Shown: positions 1-5,524, numbered from the stretch's first letter. The stretch: 6,384 bases of DNA from Verrucomicrobia bacterium UBA1211 (GCA_002309585.1 DBXN01000107.1:1-6384); one strand, 5' to 3'. The notes: generated by a model not told the origin, from the sequence alone. Numbers and translations: made by a program.

Positions 1-2426
1 CCGCCGAAGATGAAGAGCACGAGCACGGCGATGGTCGTCGTGATCGAGGTCAGCAAGGTCCGGCTGAGCGTATCGTTGATCGCCTTGTTGCAGAGCGTCT
101 TGAAGTCACTCTTGTGGTCCAGCTTGAGCTGTTCGCGGATACGGTCGAAGATAACGATCGTGTCGTTGATCGAGTAACCGACGATGGTCAGCAACGCCGC
201 AACGGCGGTCAGGCTGAACTGGCGGCCGAAGAGGCTGTAGAGGCCGAGCGTGATGAAGGCGTCATGCGCCAGCGCGACCACGCCGCCCAGCGCGAAGCCG
301 AACTCGAACCGGATCGAGACGTAGATCAGGATGCCGATCAGGGAGAAGATCACCGCCTTCACCGCCGCGACCTTGAGATCGGAGCCGACCTCGGAACCGA
401 CGGTCTCCTCACCGGAAACCTCGAACTTGGCGTCCGGGCAACCCTTGTTGAGGGCGTCGCGGATGATGGAGGAGAGCGGACGGTTCTGCTCCTTGTCGGC
501 GGCGGCGATCTTCTTGCTGGTGGCGACCTCGTCACTGGTCTTCACCTGCAGCAGGTTGCCTTTCCCTTCGAGGGAGGTCTGATACTGGACGGCGATGTCA
601 TCGAGCACCGTGCCGAGCGCCTTGCGGACCTCGCCGATATCGGGCTTCTTCTCTTCCTGGTAGCTGTAGGTGATCGCCGCGCCACCCGTGAAGTCGACCG
701 CCATCACCTTCTTCGGCGTGGTGAAGGCGCGGCCGAAGAAGAGGCCGAGCGTCACAACGATGATACCGAGGGAGGCCAGGCCCAGCGGCTTGCCGAACCG
801 GATGAAGTCGAAGTTCGGGTTCTTCAGCAGGGTGAGCATCTTGTAGGGCTTCATGCGGGATTCAGGAATCGTCGCGTTGAAGATGATGCGCGTCACGACC
901 AGCACCGTGAACATGCTGATGATGATACCCGCCGTGAGGGTGATCGCGAAGCCGCGGATCGGGCCCGCACCGAAGATGAAGAGGATGATACCCGTCAGCA
1001 GGGTGGTGATGTTCGAGTCGAAGATCGCCAGGAAGGCGCGGTCATAACCGGCCGAGACCGCGGTCCGGGCGGATTTGCCCTGCGCGAACTCCTCGCGGAT
1101 GCGTTCGAAAATCAGCACGTTCGCGTCAACCGCCATACCGAGGGTCAGGACGATACCGGCGATACCCGGCATGGTCAGGACCGGCAGGTCGAGCGACTTG
1201 CGCGCGATCGCGGCGTCGCGGACGAAGACCGCCAGCACGTTCGAGGCGATGATCAGGCCCGCCGGCAGGAGCAACAGGTCGAGGATCAGCGCGACATCGG
1301 CGATCAGGCCGCAGTAGGCGTAGTAGATGATCATGAAGAGGCCGACCAGGAAGGTCGCCAGCAGCGAGGCGCGGATACCGCTCTTGATCGCGTCGATGCC
1401 GAGCGTGGATTCGACCGAGCTCTTCTGGAGGATCTTCATCGGGGCGGGCAGGGAGCCCGCGTTCAGGATGTTGCGGAGCACCGAGGCGTCCGCCCATGTG
1501 AAGCTGCCGGAGATCTTCGCGCGCCCGCCCACGATCTCTTCCTTGATTTCAGGGGCGGAATAGAGCGTGTCATCCAGAATGATCGCGAGCTGCCGCCCGC
1601 TCTGGCTGTTGGGGTTCCGGGATCCGCCCGGCGCGAACGCCTTGGTCACCTTCGCGAAGGTCGCGGCGCCTTTGGCGTTGAAGGTGAGGTTCACGGTGAC
1701 CTCGCCGGTCATCGTGTTCATCTCGACGGAGGCGCTGGAGAGCGCATCGCCGGTCATCTCGGCCTTGCGCAGCACATACATCGGGATATAGACCACATCG
1801 CCGTTCTGGAGGATCTTCCGTTCCAGCATGAACGCGTAGAGCGGATTCGGGACGTGGAAGAGGGAGAGGCGGCTCTGGTAGCCGGGATCCTTCGCCAGCT
1901 CGATGTAGTTCGCGGCGCGCTTGTAGGAGCGGCTGTCATCGCCCATCTCATACCCTTCGGGGACTTGGTTGTTGCGGAAGAGGGCATCGACCAGCGAGGC
2001 GTTATTTTTGTGGACAACCTTGAACTCCAGGAACGCCGCGCTCTGGATGCTCTTCTCAGCCGCCTCGCGCGCCTCTTTCGAGATACCGGGCAACTGCACC
2101 GTGATGCGGTGGTTCTTGCCGCCCTGAATGACCGGCTCGTTCACGCCCAGCCCGTCGATCCGGTTCCGGATCACCTCAACGGCCCGCGCGTCCGCGTCCT
2201 TCAGAATGGACTCGATCTTCTTCGAGACGGCGGCGTCATCCAGGTTCGGATCACCCGCCCGGATGTTGTTCTCCAACCGCTCCTTATCGACCGCGACTAA
2301 AAAGCTTGTACCGCCCGAGAGGTCCAACCCCAGCCGGATCTTCTCCTTCGGCGGGATCACCACATACGCCGACAACAGCGCGATTGCAGCCAAAGCAAGC
2401 CATTTCCACAGGTCACTTCTACTCAT
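1..2426 (-). CDS. secDF: Fused SecD-SecF protein translocase subunit, 3' end cut by window edge
   Basis: Membrane-embedded accessory motor of the Sec translocase; it uses proton flow to complete export on the periplasmic side. The frame is open from ATG 2426 to the edge (808 residues, C-terminus missing). TM1 is at about residues 6-24, followed by the SecD motif GLDLSGG (33-39), a large periplasmic P1 region to about 350, TM2 (353-371), TM3 (375-400), and TM4 with TMPGIAGIVLTLGMAVDANV, whose Asp is D434. The SecF half has VDFTGG (D578), VGSEVGSDL, and YSINDTIVIFDRIRE with D755, then SRTLLTS with R789. The 34-residue gap from D755 to R789 equals that between the essential D637 and R671 of Thermus SecDF. 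It is already longer than the roughly 735-residue Thermus and Bacillus fusions. The start is supported by GGAGAGAG six bases upstream and by TM1. It lies downstream of yajC in the standard order. Identification is secure; the full length is unknown. Confidence 0.97.
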   Translation of the reverse strand, partial: MSRSDLWKWLALAAIALLSAYVVIPPKEKIRLGLDLSGGTSFLVAVDKERLENNIRAGDPNLDDAAVSKKIESILKDADARAVEVIRNRIDGLGVNEPVIQGGKNHRITVQLPGISKEAREAAEKSIQSAAFLEFKVVHKNNASLVDALFRNNQVPEGYEMGDDSRSYKRAANYIELAKDPGYQSRLSLFHVPNPLYAFMLERKILQNGDVVYIPMYVLRKAEMTGDALSSASVEMNTMTGEVTVNLTFNAKGAATFAKVTKAFAPGGSRNPNSQSGRQLAIILDDTLYSAPEIKEEIVGGRAKISGSFTWADASVLRNILNAGSLPAPMKILQKSSVESTLGIDAIKSGIRASLLATFLVGLFMIIYYAYCGLIADVALILDLLLLPAGLIIASNVLAVFVRDAAIARKSLDLPVLTMPGIAGIVLTLGMAVDANVLIFERIREEFAQGKSARTAVSAGYDRAFLAIFDSNITTLLTGIILFIFGAGPIRGFAITLTAGIIISMFTVLVVTRIIFNATIPESRMKPYKMLTLLKNPNFDFIRFGKPLGLASLGIIVVTLGLFFGRAFTTPKKVMAVDFTGGAAITYSYQEEKKPDIGEVRKALGTVLDDIAVQYQTSLEGKGNLLQVKTSDEVATSKKIAAADKEQNRPLSSIIRDALNKGCPDAKFEVSGEETVGSEVGSDLKVAAVKAVIFSLIGILIYVSIRFEFGFALGGVVALAHDAFITLGLYSLFGRQFSLTAVAALLTIVGYSINDTIVIFDRIREQLKLDHKSDFKTLCNKAINDTLSRTLLTSITTTIAVLVLFIFG

Positions 2427-2432
2427 AGTATG

Positions 2433-2440
2433 CTCTCTCC
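2433..2440 (-). promoter_or_regulatory. Ribosome binding site of secDF
   Basis: The minus strand reads GGAGAGAG, then six bases, then ATG at 2426. This fixes the secDF start and gives the protein a TM1 close to its N-terminus, as expected for SecD. Confidence 0.75.
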
Positions 2441-2475
2441 ATCGTTATCAAAAGTCCCCAATAAGGGCTTGAATC

Positions 2476-2496
2476 GGGAATCATACCATAATTCCC
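2476..2496. promoter_or_regulatory. 21-bp palindrome over the secDF -10 box, possible operator
   Basis: The arms GGGAATCAT (2476-2484) and ATAATTCCC (2488-2496) are inverted repeats around a 3-bp centre, with one position that is a mismatch as DNA and a G.U pair as RNA. The palindrome covers the whole extended -10 element of secDF. A DNA-binding dimer here would block the promoter. There is no T-tract, so it is not a terminator. Confidence 0.4.
2480..2488 (-). promoter_or_regulatory. Extended -10 promoter candidate for secDF
   Basis: The minus strand reads TGGTATGAT, which matches an extended -10 element (TGn followed by TATGAT, five of six to TATAAT). No good -35 hexamer sits 16-18 bp upstream (the best is ATGCAA), which is usual for extended -10 promoters. 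Transcription would begin near 2473 and leave a leader of about 46 nt. It would let secDF be expressed apart from tgt and yajC. The call rests on motif reading only. Confidence 0.45.
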
Positions 2497-2520
2497 CGCC
2501 CGGTTGCATCTAAAAATGAG

Positions 2521-2544
2521 AAAAAATCGCGCTACGCGGCTTTT
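2521..2544 (-). terminator. Weak terminator- or attenuator-like hairpin after yajC
   Basis: It starts two bases after the yajC stop. The minus strand forms a CGCG/CGCG stem (2538-2535 with 2531-2528) with a 3-nt loop, then one mismatch, a G.U pair and four A:U pairs that use an AAAA tract (2544-2541) and the TTTTTT run (2526-2521). The G+C core is short, so termination would be partial at best. It may lower read-through from tgt-yajC into secDF. Confidence 0.35.
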
Positions 2545-2545
2545 C

Positions 2546-2884
2546 CTACTTCGCCGGCTCCGTTTTCGCCGCTTCGCCCTCCGGAATGACCTGCGAAACC
2601 GCGTTCCGGGAGATCTCGACGACGACCTTCGGGGCGATCTCGATCAGGAAGGTGTGCTCGCGCGCCTCGGTGATGGTTCCGATGAAGCCGCCGGCGAAAA
2701 GCACCTTCTGGCCCGCCCGGAGCTCGGAGATCATCTTCAGCCGTTCCTTCTCTTTGCGCTGCTGCGGCCGGATCAGAATAAAATAGAAGATACCGAAGAG
2801 CAGAATCATCGGAATCATCATGCCCATACCGCTGCCCGCCGCGCCGGCCGCCGGCGCCGCTTGCGCAACCATCCATCCCGTCAT
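2546..2884 (-). CDS. yajC: Sec translocase accessory subunit YajC
   Basis: Small single-span inner-membrane protein that associates with SecDF and YidC around SecYEG. The product is 112 residues, close to the 110 of E. coli YajC. An Ala/Gly-rich N-terminus (residues 7-19) is followed by one membrane segment (about 20-38), the hallmark RPQQRKEKE just after it (39-47), and a small cytoplasmic beta domain with GQKVLFAGGFIGTI (58-71) and a segment resembling family members at 80-100. The tail is short and charged. ATG 2884 was chosen because AAGGA lies eight bases upstream and the membrane segment is then correctly placed. A longer in-frame start near 2980 would translate the hairpin repeat upstream and looks false. 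It follows tgt after 110 bp and precedes secDF by 119 bp, all in one direction. Confidence 0.96.
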   Translation of the reverse strand: MTGWMVAQAAPAAGAAGSGMGMMIPMILLFGIFYFILIRPQQRKEKERLKMISELRAGQKVLFAGGFIGTITEAREHTFLIEIAPKVVVEISRNAVSQVIPEGEAAKTEPAK

Positions 2885-2892
2885 AACCGTGT

Positions 2893-2897
2893 TCCTT
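2893..2897 (-). promoter_or_regulatory. Ribosome binding site that decides the yajC start
   Basis: AAGGA on the minus strand, eight bases before ATG 2884. It favours the 112-residue product over a 32-residue longer version whose extra part would be encoded by the REP-like hairpins. Confidence 0.7.
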
Positions 2898-2912
2898 TCT
2901 TTTTGTTTAAGT

Positions 2913-2969
2913 GATGTGGCAAGGCCGCCCCGGCCTTGCTGACAAGGGCGGGGGCGCCCTTGCCACATC
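2913..2969. repeat. Inverted pair of REP-like hairpins (REPIN-like element)
   Basis: The 7-bp outer arms GATGTGG (2913-2919) and CCACATC (2963-2969) enclose two hairpins. The first is CAAGGCCG/CGGCCTTG (2920-2927 with 2931-2938, loop CCC). The second is CAAGGGCG/CGCCCTTG (2943-2950 with 2955-2962, loop GGGG). They are separated by CTGA. Reading the right half in reverse complement shows it is a diverged copy of the left half, so the element is two palindromic units head to head. Such doublets are typical of REP/REPIN elements spread by RAYT transposases in other bacteria. No second copy is in this window. It sits between the tgt stop and the yajC ribosome binding site and could fold in the mRNA. 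Confidence 0.65.
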
Positions 2970-2987
2970 CAGTTTTGCAATTGCCTC

Positions 2988-3015
2988 TCAACGCTTAACC
3001 CTCAACGCTCAACGC
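2988..3015. repeat. 7-bp tandem repeat, four units, spanning the tgt stop codon
   Basis: Plus-strand units are TCAACGC, TTAACCC, TCAACGC, TCAACGC. On the minus strand they encode the last residues of Tgt (ALSVEG), and one diverged unit supplies the TAA stop. Seven is not a multiple of three, so gain or loss of a unit would change the C-terminal tail. Confidence 0.7.
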
Positions 3016-4149
3016 CTTCGGGCGGAGGATGGCGGTCAGCTCCCGCCGGAACTCCGTATAGGCGTCGGCGGCGATGGCCTCGCGCATCTCGCGCATGAAC
3101 GACAGATACCGGTGCATGTTGTGGATCGTCAGCAACCGGATGCCCAAAATCTCCCCGACATTCAGCAGATGCCGGATGTACGCCCGCGAGAAGTTGCGGC
3201 AGCAGTAGCAGTCGCACCCCTCCTCCACCGGACGCTGGTCCATCTTGTAGGACCCGCCCTTCACCGGATAGGAGCCCTTGCGGGTGTAGGCTGTCCCGTG
3301 GCGGGCCACCCGCGTGGGGATCACGCAGTCGAACATGTCCACGCCCCGCGCGACCGACTCGTTCATCTGGAACATGTCCCCGAGTCCCATCACATAGCGC
3401 GGCCGGTCGCGGGGCAGGCACCGCACCCCGTCCTCGACCCCCTTGATCATCACGGTCTCGGGCTCGCCCACGCTCACCCCCCCGACTGCATATCCGTCAA
3501 ATCCCATCGCCGCCAGCTCTCGCGCGCACGATTCCCGCAGTTCGGTGTAGACGCCACCCTGGACGATCCCGAAATAGAGCTGGCCCGGCGCGCGTTCCTG
3601 TTCCAGGCACGTCGCTTCCCACTTCAGCGTCTTCGCGACCGACTGCCGGGCGTACGCCTCCTCGCACGGATACGGCATGCACTCGTCGAAGCACATCGCG
3701 ATGTCCGACCCCAAAATCCGCTGGACCTCCATCGATTCCTTCGGCCCCAGAAAGAATTTCGCCCCGTCGATGTGGGAGTGGAACTCCACCCCCTCCGGCT
3801 TGATCTTCCGCAGGTTGTTCAGGCTGAAGACCTGAAACCCGCCGCTGTCGGTCAGGATCGGACCCTCCCAGCCCATGAAACGGTGCAGCCCCCCGCAGGC
3901 GGCCATCACCTCCATGCCCGGCCGTAATAATAAATGGTAAGTGTTCCCCAGGAGGATCGAGGTTCCCAGCTCCTTGAGGTCACGCGGTTCGAGCGCCTTG
4001 ACTGTGGCCTGGGTGCCGACCGGCATGAAGACAGGGGTATCTACCGCGCCGTGCGCCGTCCACAAACGGCCCAGCCGCGCGTCCGAATGCCGGTCCTCCT
4101 TCAGGATCTCAAAGGTCCCCGGCGCCTTCATCTCGCCTGTCGTTTCCAT
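2995..4149 (-). CDS. tgt: tRNA-guanine(34) transglycosylase (queuosine synthesis)
   Basis: Replaces guanine 34 by preQ1 in the anticodon of the GUN tRNAs (Asp, Asn, His, Tyr), a step of queuosine synthesis in the cytoplasm. The product is 384 residues, against about 375-386 in characterised bacterial enzymes. Visible hallmarks are DSGGFQ with the general-base Asp (D101), FDE (D155) in the guanine-binding region, IVQGG (195-199), GYAVGGVSVGE (219-229), FDCVIPTR with the nucleophile D274, and the zinc site C312-x-C314-x2-C317 with H343; the 26-residue gap between the last Cys and the His is as in the Zymomonas enzyme. ATG 4149 gives a slightly long N-terminus; ATG 4131 (residue 7) is also possible, and neither has a clear ribosome binding site. 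The stop lies inside a 7-bp tandem repeat. First gene of a tgt-yajC-secDF cluster; no convincing promoter is seen upstream. Confidence 0.98.
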   Translation of the reverse strand: METTGEMKAPGTFEILKEDRHSDARLGRLWTAHGAVDTPVFMPVGTQATVKALEPRDLKELGTSILLGNTYHLLLRPGMEVMAACGGLHRFMGWEGPILTDSGGFQVFSLNNLRKIKPEGVEFHSHIDGAKFFLGPKESMEVQRILGSDIAMCFDECMPYPCEEAYARQSVAKTLKWEATCLEQERAPGQLYFGIVQGGVYTELRESCARELAAMGFDGYAVGGVSVGEPETVMIKGVEDGVRCLPRDRPRYVMGLGDMFQMNESVARGVDMFDCVIPTRVARHGTAYTRKGSYPVKGGSYKMDQRPVEEGCDCYCCRNFSRAYIRHLLNVGEILGIRLLTIHNMHRYLSFMREMREAIAADAYTEFRRELTAILRPKALSVEG

Positions 4150-4349
4150 AGAAAAGAGCCATTAGTAAACCAAAAGCCCTCCCGAAACCCAAGCAGAAAG
4201 TGAGAAAAAGGGGCGATTTACAGGAACGCCACGCTTTCAATGCGAAGCCATAAGAGAACGCTAAGGACTTCGCTGTTTCGCCGTTTCGCTCTTCTGACCT
4301 CCTTCGGCCTTTTTCCGCCCTTTTCACTTTTTTCAAAAAAATTGCTTGT
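4150..4349. other. Divergent intergenic region between tgt and the PEP-CTERM gene
   Basis: No credible gene is seen in these 200 bp. Open frames here start at weak codons without ribosome binding sites and give basic, low-complexity products. The left half should hold the tgt promoter. The best minus-strand candidate is TTGGGT, 17 bp, TTTACT just upstream of 4149, which is too weak to call. The middle holds a short octamer repeat (4269-4292). The right end is A+T-rich, with TTTTTT (4328-4333) and seven A (4335-4341), placed where an UP element would help the plus-strand promoter. Confidence 0.5.
4269..4292. repeat. Short 8-bp tandem repeat, three units
   Basis: The units are TTCGCTGT, TTCGCCGT and TTCGCTCT, consensus TTCGCNNT. 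It lies in the divergent intergenic region and is not part of a coding gene. Its role is unknown and it may be no more than slippage. Confidence 0.5.
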
Positions 4350-4380
4350 TGCCCCTTGACTTACAAGTCCGTTTGGGGCA
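4350..4380. promoter_or_regulatory. Nested inverted repeats over the PEP-CTERM gene promoter, possible operator
   Basis: The outer arms are TGCCCC (4350-4355) and GGGGCA (4375-4380). The inner arms are GACTT (4358-4362) and AAGTC (4365-4369). The outer arms lie just upstream of the -35 box and over the start of the -10 box; the inner repeat overlaps the -35 box and spacer. This is where a repressor would act. No family can be assigned. Confidence 0.4.
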
Positions 4381-4384
4381 TACT
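4356..4384 (+). promoter_or_regulatory. Sigma-70-type promoter of the PEP-CTERM gene
   Basis: -35 TTGACT (4356-4361), a 17-bp spacer, and -10 CATACT (4379-4384, four of six to consensus). TACTCT at 4381 with a 19-bp spacer is a poorer alternative. An A-tract at 4335-4341 upstream resembles an UP element. The start of transcription would be near 4391, leaving a leader of about 27 nt. Confidence 0.6.
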
Positions 4385-4403
4385 CTACTTGCTTTCTTTG
4401 GAA

Positions 4404-4409
4404 AAGGAG
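4404..4409 (+). promoter_or_regulatory. Ribosome binding site that decides the start at 4418
   Basis: AAGGAG ends eight bases before ATG 4418. It rules out the upstream in-frame start near 4346, which would place coding sequence over the promoter and spoil the signal peptide. Confidence 0.8.
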
Positions 4410-4417
4410 TGTTTTTT

Positions 4418-5272
4418 ATGAAGATGAATAAAAATGAGTATCTGCGTTCGATGGCCCGGCACGCGACCCTGTTGTGCTGCATCGTTCCTTTTATCGCGGC
4501 AGTCTCGGCTAAGGCGGAAGGAAGCTACAGCTGGGATGGCTCGAACAACGATCTGGATAACTTGCAAATTGAACTGACCCAGACGACATCCCTTACTTCA
4601 GATGGGGCCGCCAGTATTGCTCTATTCGATAAAAGTACGTTCGCTCAAACTTTTGGGGAACAATTGAGTCGGATTGATTCAAATTTGCCGAACTATAGCA
4701 ATTGGGCACTCTCTTCAGTTCTCATCGAGATTTCAGGTGATGTAAACGGTGTTTCCATTTCGTACAATGGTGGTATTGCTGGTGCTGGGGACAATGCGAC
4801 ATTGACTGTTGGAAACTTTGTTGTTGATAATACAAATGTTGGCTCAGTTACATTTGGTGTGCCTGCCACGAGTACCATCACAGATGGGAATCCTTGGACA
4901 GCTACAAGTTACAATGAAAGTACTATCTACTATTCCCATGATCTTACAGTGTCTAATCCGAATTTTACCCCGACCTCTACGACTCCTTTTGAGGGGACTG
5001 GGACGGCAACTGGTACTTTAAATGTTAACGTTGACTTGGACGGAGTAACGTATTATCCGGTTACCGCTCAAGGGACATACCCTCGTATCTCGTATGAAGT
5101 GGATACGGATAATCCCATTGAGTCCGGTGTTTCGGTTGGAAATAGTTTAAGGGGTGTTAACCTCACTCTCAATATCAAATACATCGTTACCCCGGAGCCG
5201 GGGACGATGGCGCTGTTGCTGACGGGGATTCCGCTGTTCCTGGTCCGTCGGCGGAAGAGCTGGAAGAAGTAA
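4418..5272 (+). CDS. Secreted PEP-CTERM sorting-domain protein of unknown function
   Basis: A 284-residue exported protein. The N-terminus is a signal peptide: basic residues to about 14, a hydrophobic core (about 16-29), and a cleavage motif AKA before E34. The mature part is rich in Ser, Thr, Asn, Gly and Val, has only the signal-peptide cysteines, and looks beta-rich. The end is a PEP-CTERM tag: PEP at 259-261, a short hydrophobic stretch (264-276), then RRRK and more lysines. Exosortase/archaeosortase-type enzymes are thought to process such tags at the envelope, usually in bacteria that make exopolysaccharide. The body resembles the loosely defined choice-of-anchor families, but I cannot place it. 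It is a single-gene unit with its own promoter and terminator. Base use is odd: 4801-4860 has 20 G+C of 60, while the tag region 5191-5270 has 53 of 80. Confidence 0.9.
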   Translation: MKMNKNEYLRSMARHATLLCCIVPFIAAVSAKAEGSYSWDGSNNDLDNLQIELTQTTSLTSDGAASIALFDKSTFAQTFGEQLSRIDSNLPNYSNWALSSVLIEISGDVNGVSISYNGGIAGAGDNATLTVGNFVVDNTNVGSVTFGVPATSTITDGNPWTATSYNESTIYYSHDLTVSNPNFTPTSTTPFEGTGTATGTLNVNVDLDGVTYYPVTAQGTYPRISYEVDTDNPIESGVSVGNSLRGVNLTLNIKYIVTPEPGTMALLLTGIPLFLVRRRKSWKK

Positions 5273-5298
5273 GGGATTGAGAGTTCCTTTCGGTTTGG

Positions 5299-5325
5299 GG
5301 GCCGCGTGAAAACGCGGCCCTTTTT
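5299..5325 (+). terminator. Strong intrinsic terminator of the PEP-CTERM gene
   Basis: Perfect 9-bp stem GGGCCGCGT (5299-5307) with ACGCGGCCC (5312-5320), a GAAA tetraloop of the stable GNRA class, and TTTTT directly after it. It lies 26 bp past the stop codon. There is no T-tract on the other strand, so it acts on the plus strand only. Confidence 0.93.
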
Positions 5326-5329
5326 GTGT

Positions 5330-5467
5330 CTAGGGGGTTGGGCGGCTGTTTTTCTGGATGAGCTAGCATTTCTAGAGGTTCTAGAGGGTCTAGAATCCTA
5401 GAGCTTCTAGAATGGCTAGTTTGTCTAGTTGTCTAGAATGACTAGAATGTCTAGAGCTTCTAGAGGG
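5330..5467. repeat. Phased CTAG array: regularly spaced palindromic tetramers
   Basis: CTAG occurs at 5330 and then at 5363, 5372, 5381, 5390, 5398, 5407, 5416, 5425, 5433, 5442, 5451 and 5460. The twelve clustered copies are 9 bp apart, with an 8-bp step after each fourth copy, so they form three blocks of 35 bp. Seven are part of TCTAGA. The 4-5 bases between them vary, so this is not a plain tandem duplication; AGCTT recurs twice and AATG three times. By eye the tetramer is absent from the rest of the window. The array is noncoding and lies between convergent genes. It may be a protein-binding array or a decayed minisatellite; its function is unknown. Confidence 0.85.
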
Positions 5468-5491
5468 AGTGGCTTCCTGGGACTGGGTGGT

Positions 5492-5524
5492 GGCACTCGA
5501 TACCCTGCGGAAAGTGCCTTTTTT
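5492..5524 (+). terminator. Second plus-strand terminator-like hairpin, after the CTAG array
   Basis: Stem GGCACT (5492-5497) with AGTGCC (5513-5518), a 15-nt loop, then TTTTTT (5519-5524). The large loop makes it weaker than the terminator at 5299. No plus-strand gene lies between the two, so it is either a backup terminator or the end of an unrecognised short transcript that includes the CTAG array. Confidence 0.45.

Noticed and set aside
114..2300. Very long open plus-strand frame (728 codons) opposite secDF
   Set aside because: The product is a run of Arg, Asp, Glu, Gly and Val with no domain logic. It is the antisense shadow of a G+C-rich gene whose minus-strand reading is unmistakably SecDF.
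2885..2980. N-terminal extension of yajC by 32 residues
   Set aside because: It would translate the REP-like doublet, and YajC homologs begin just before the membrane segment. The ribosome binding site supports ATG 2884.
2911..3927. Open plus-strand frame of 338 codons opposite tgt
   Set aside because: His/Pro/Arg/Leu-rich antisense shadow of tgt, starting inside the REP-like hairpins, with no ribosome binding site.
4109..4336. Minus-strand frame of 75 codons upstream of and overlapping the tgt start
   Set aside because: It starts at TTG without a ribosome binding site, includes the octamer repeat, and gives a basic low-complexity product.
4346..4417. Upstream start for the PEP-CTERM gene
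   Set aside because: These codons lie over the -35, -10 and ribosome binding site, and would bury the signal peptide behind 24 residues.
5363..5467. CTAG array as a CRISPR array
   Set aside because: The repeated unit is only 4-6 bp with 4-5 bp between copies, far below CRISPR repeat and spacer sizes, and no cas gene is present.
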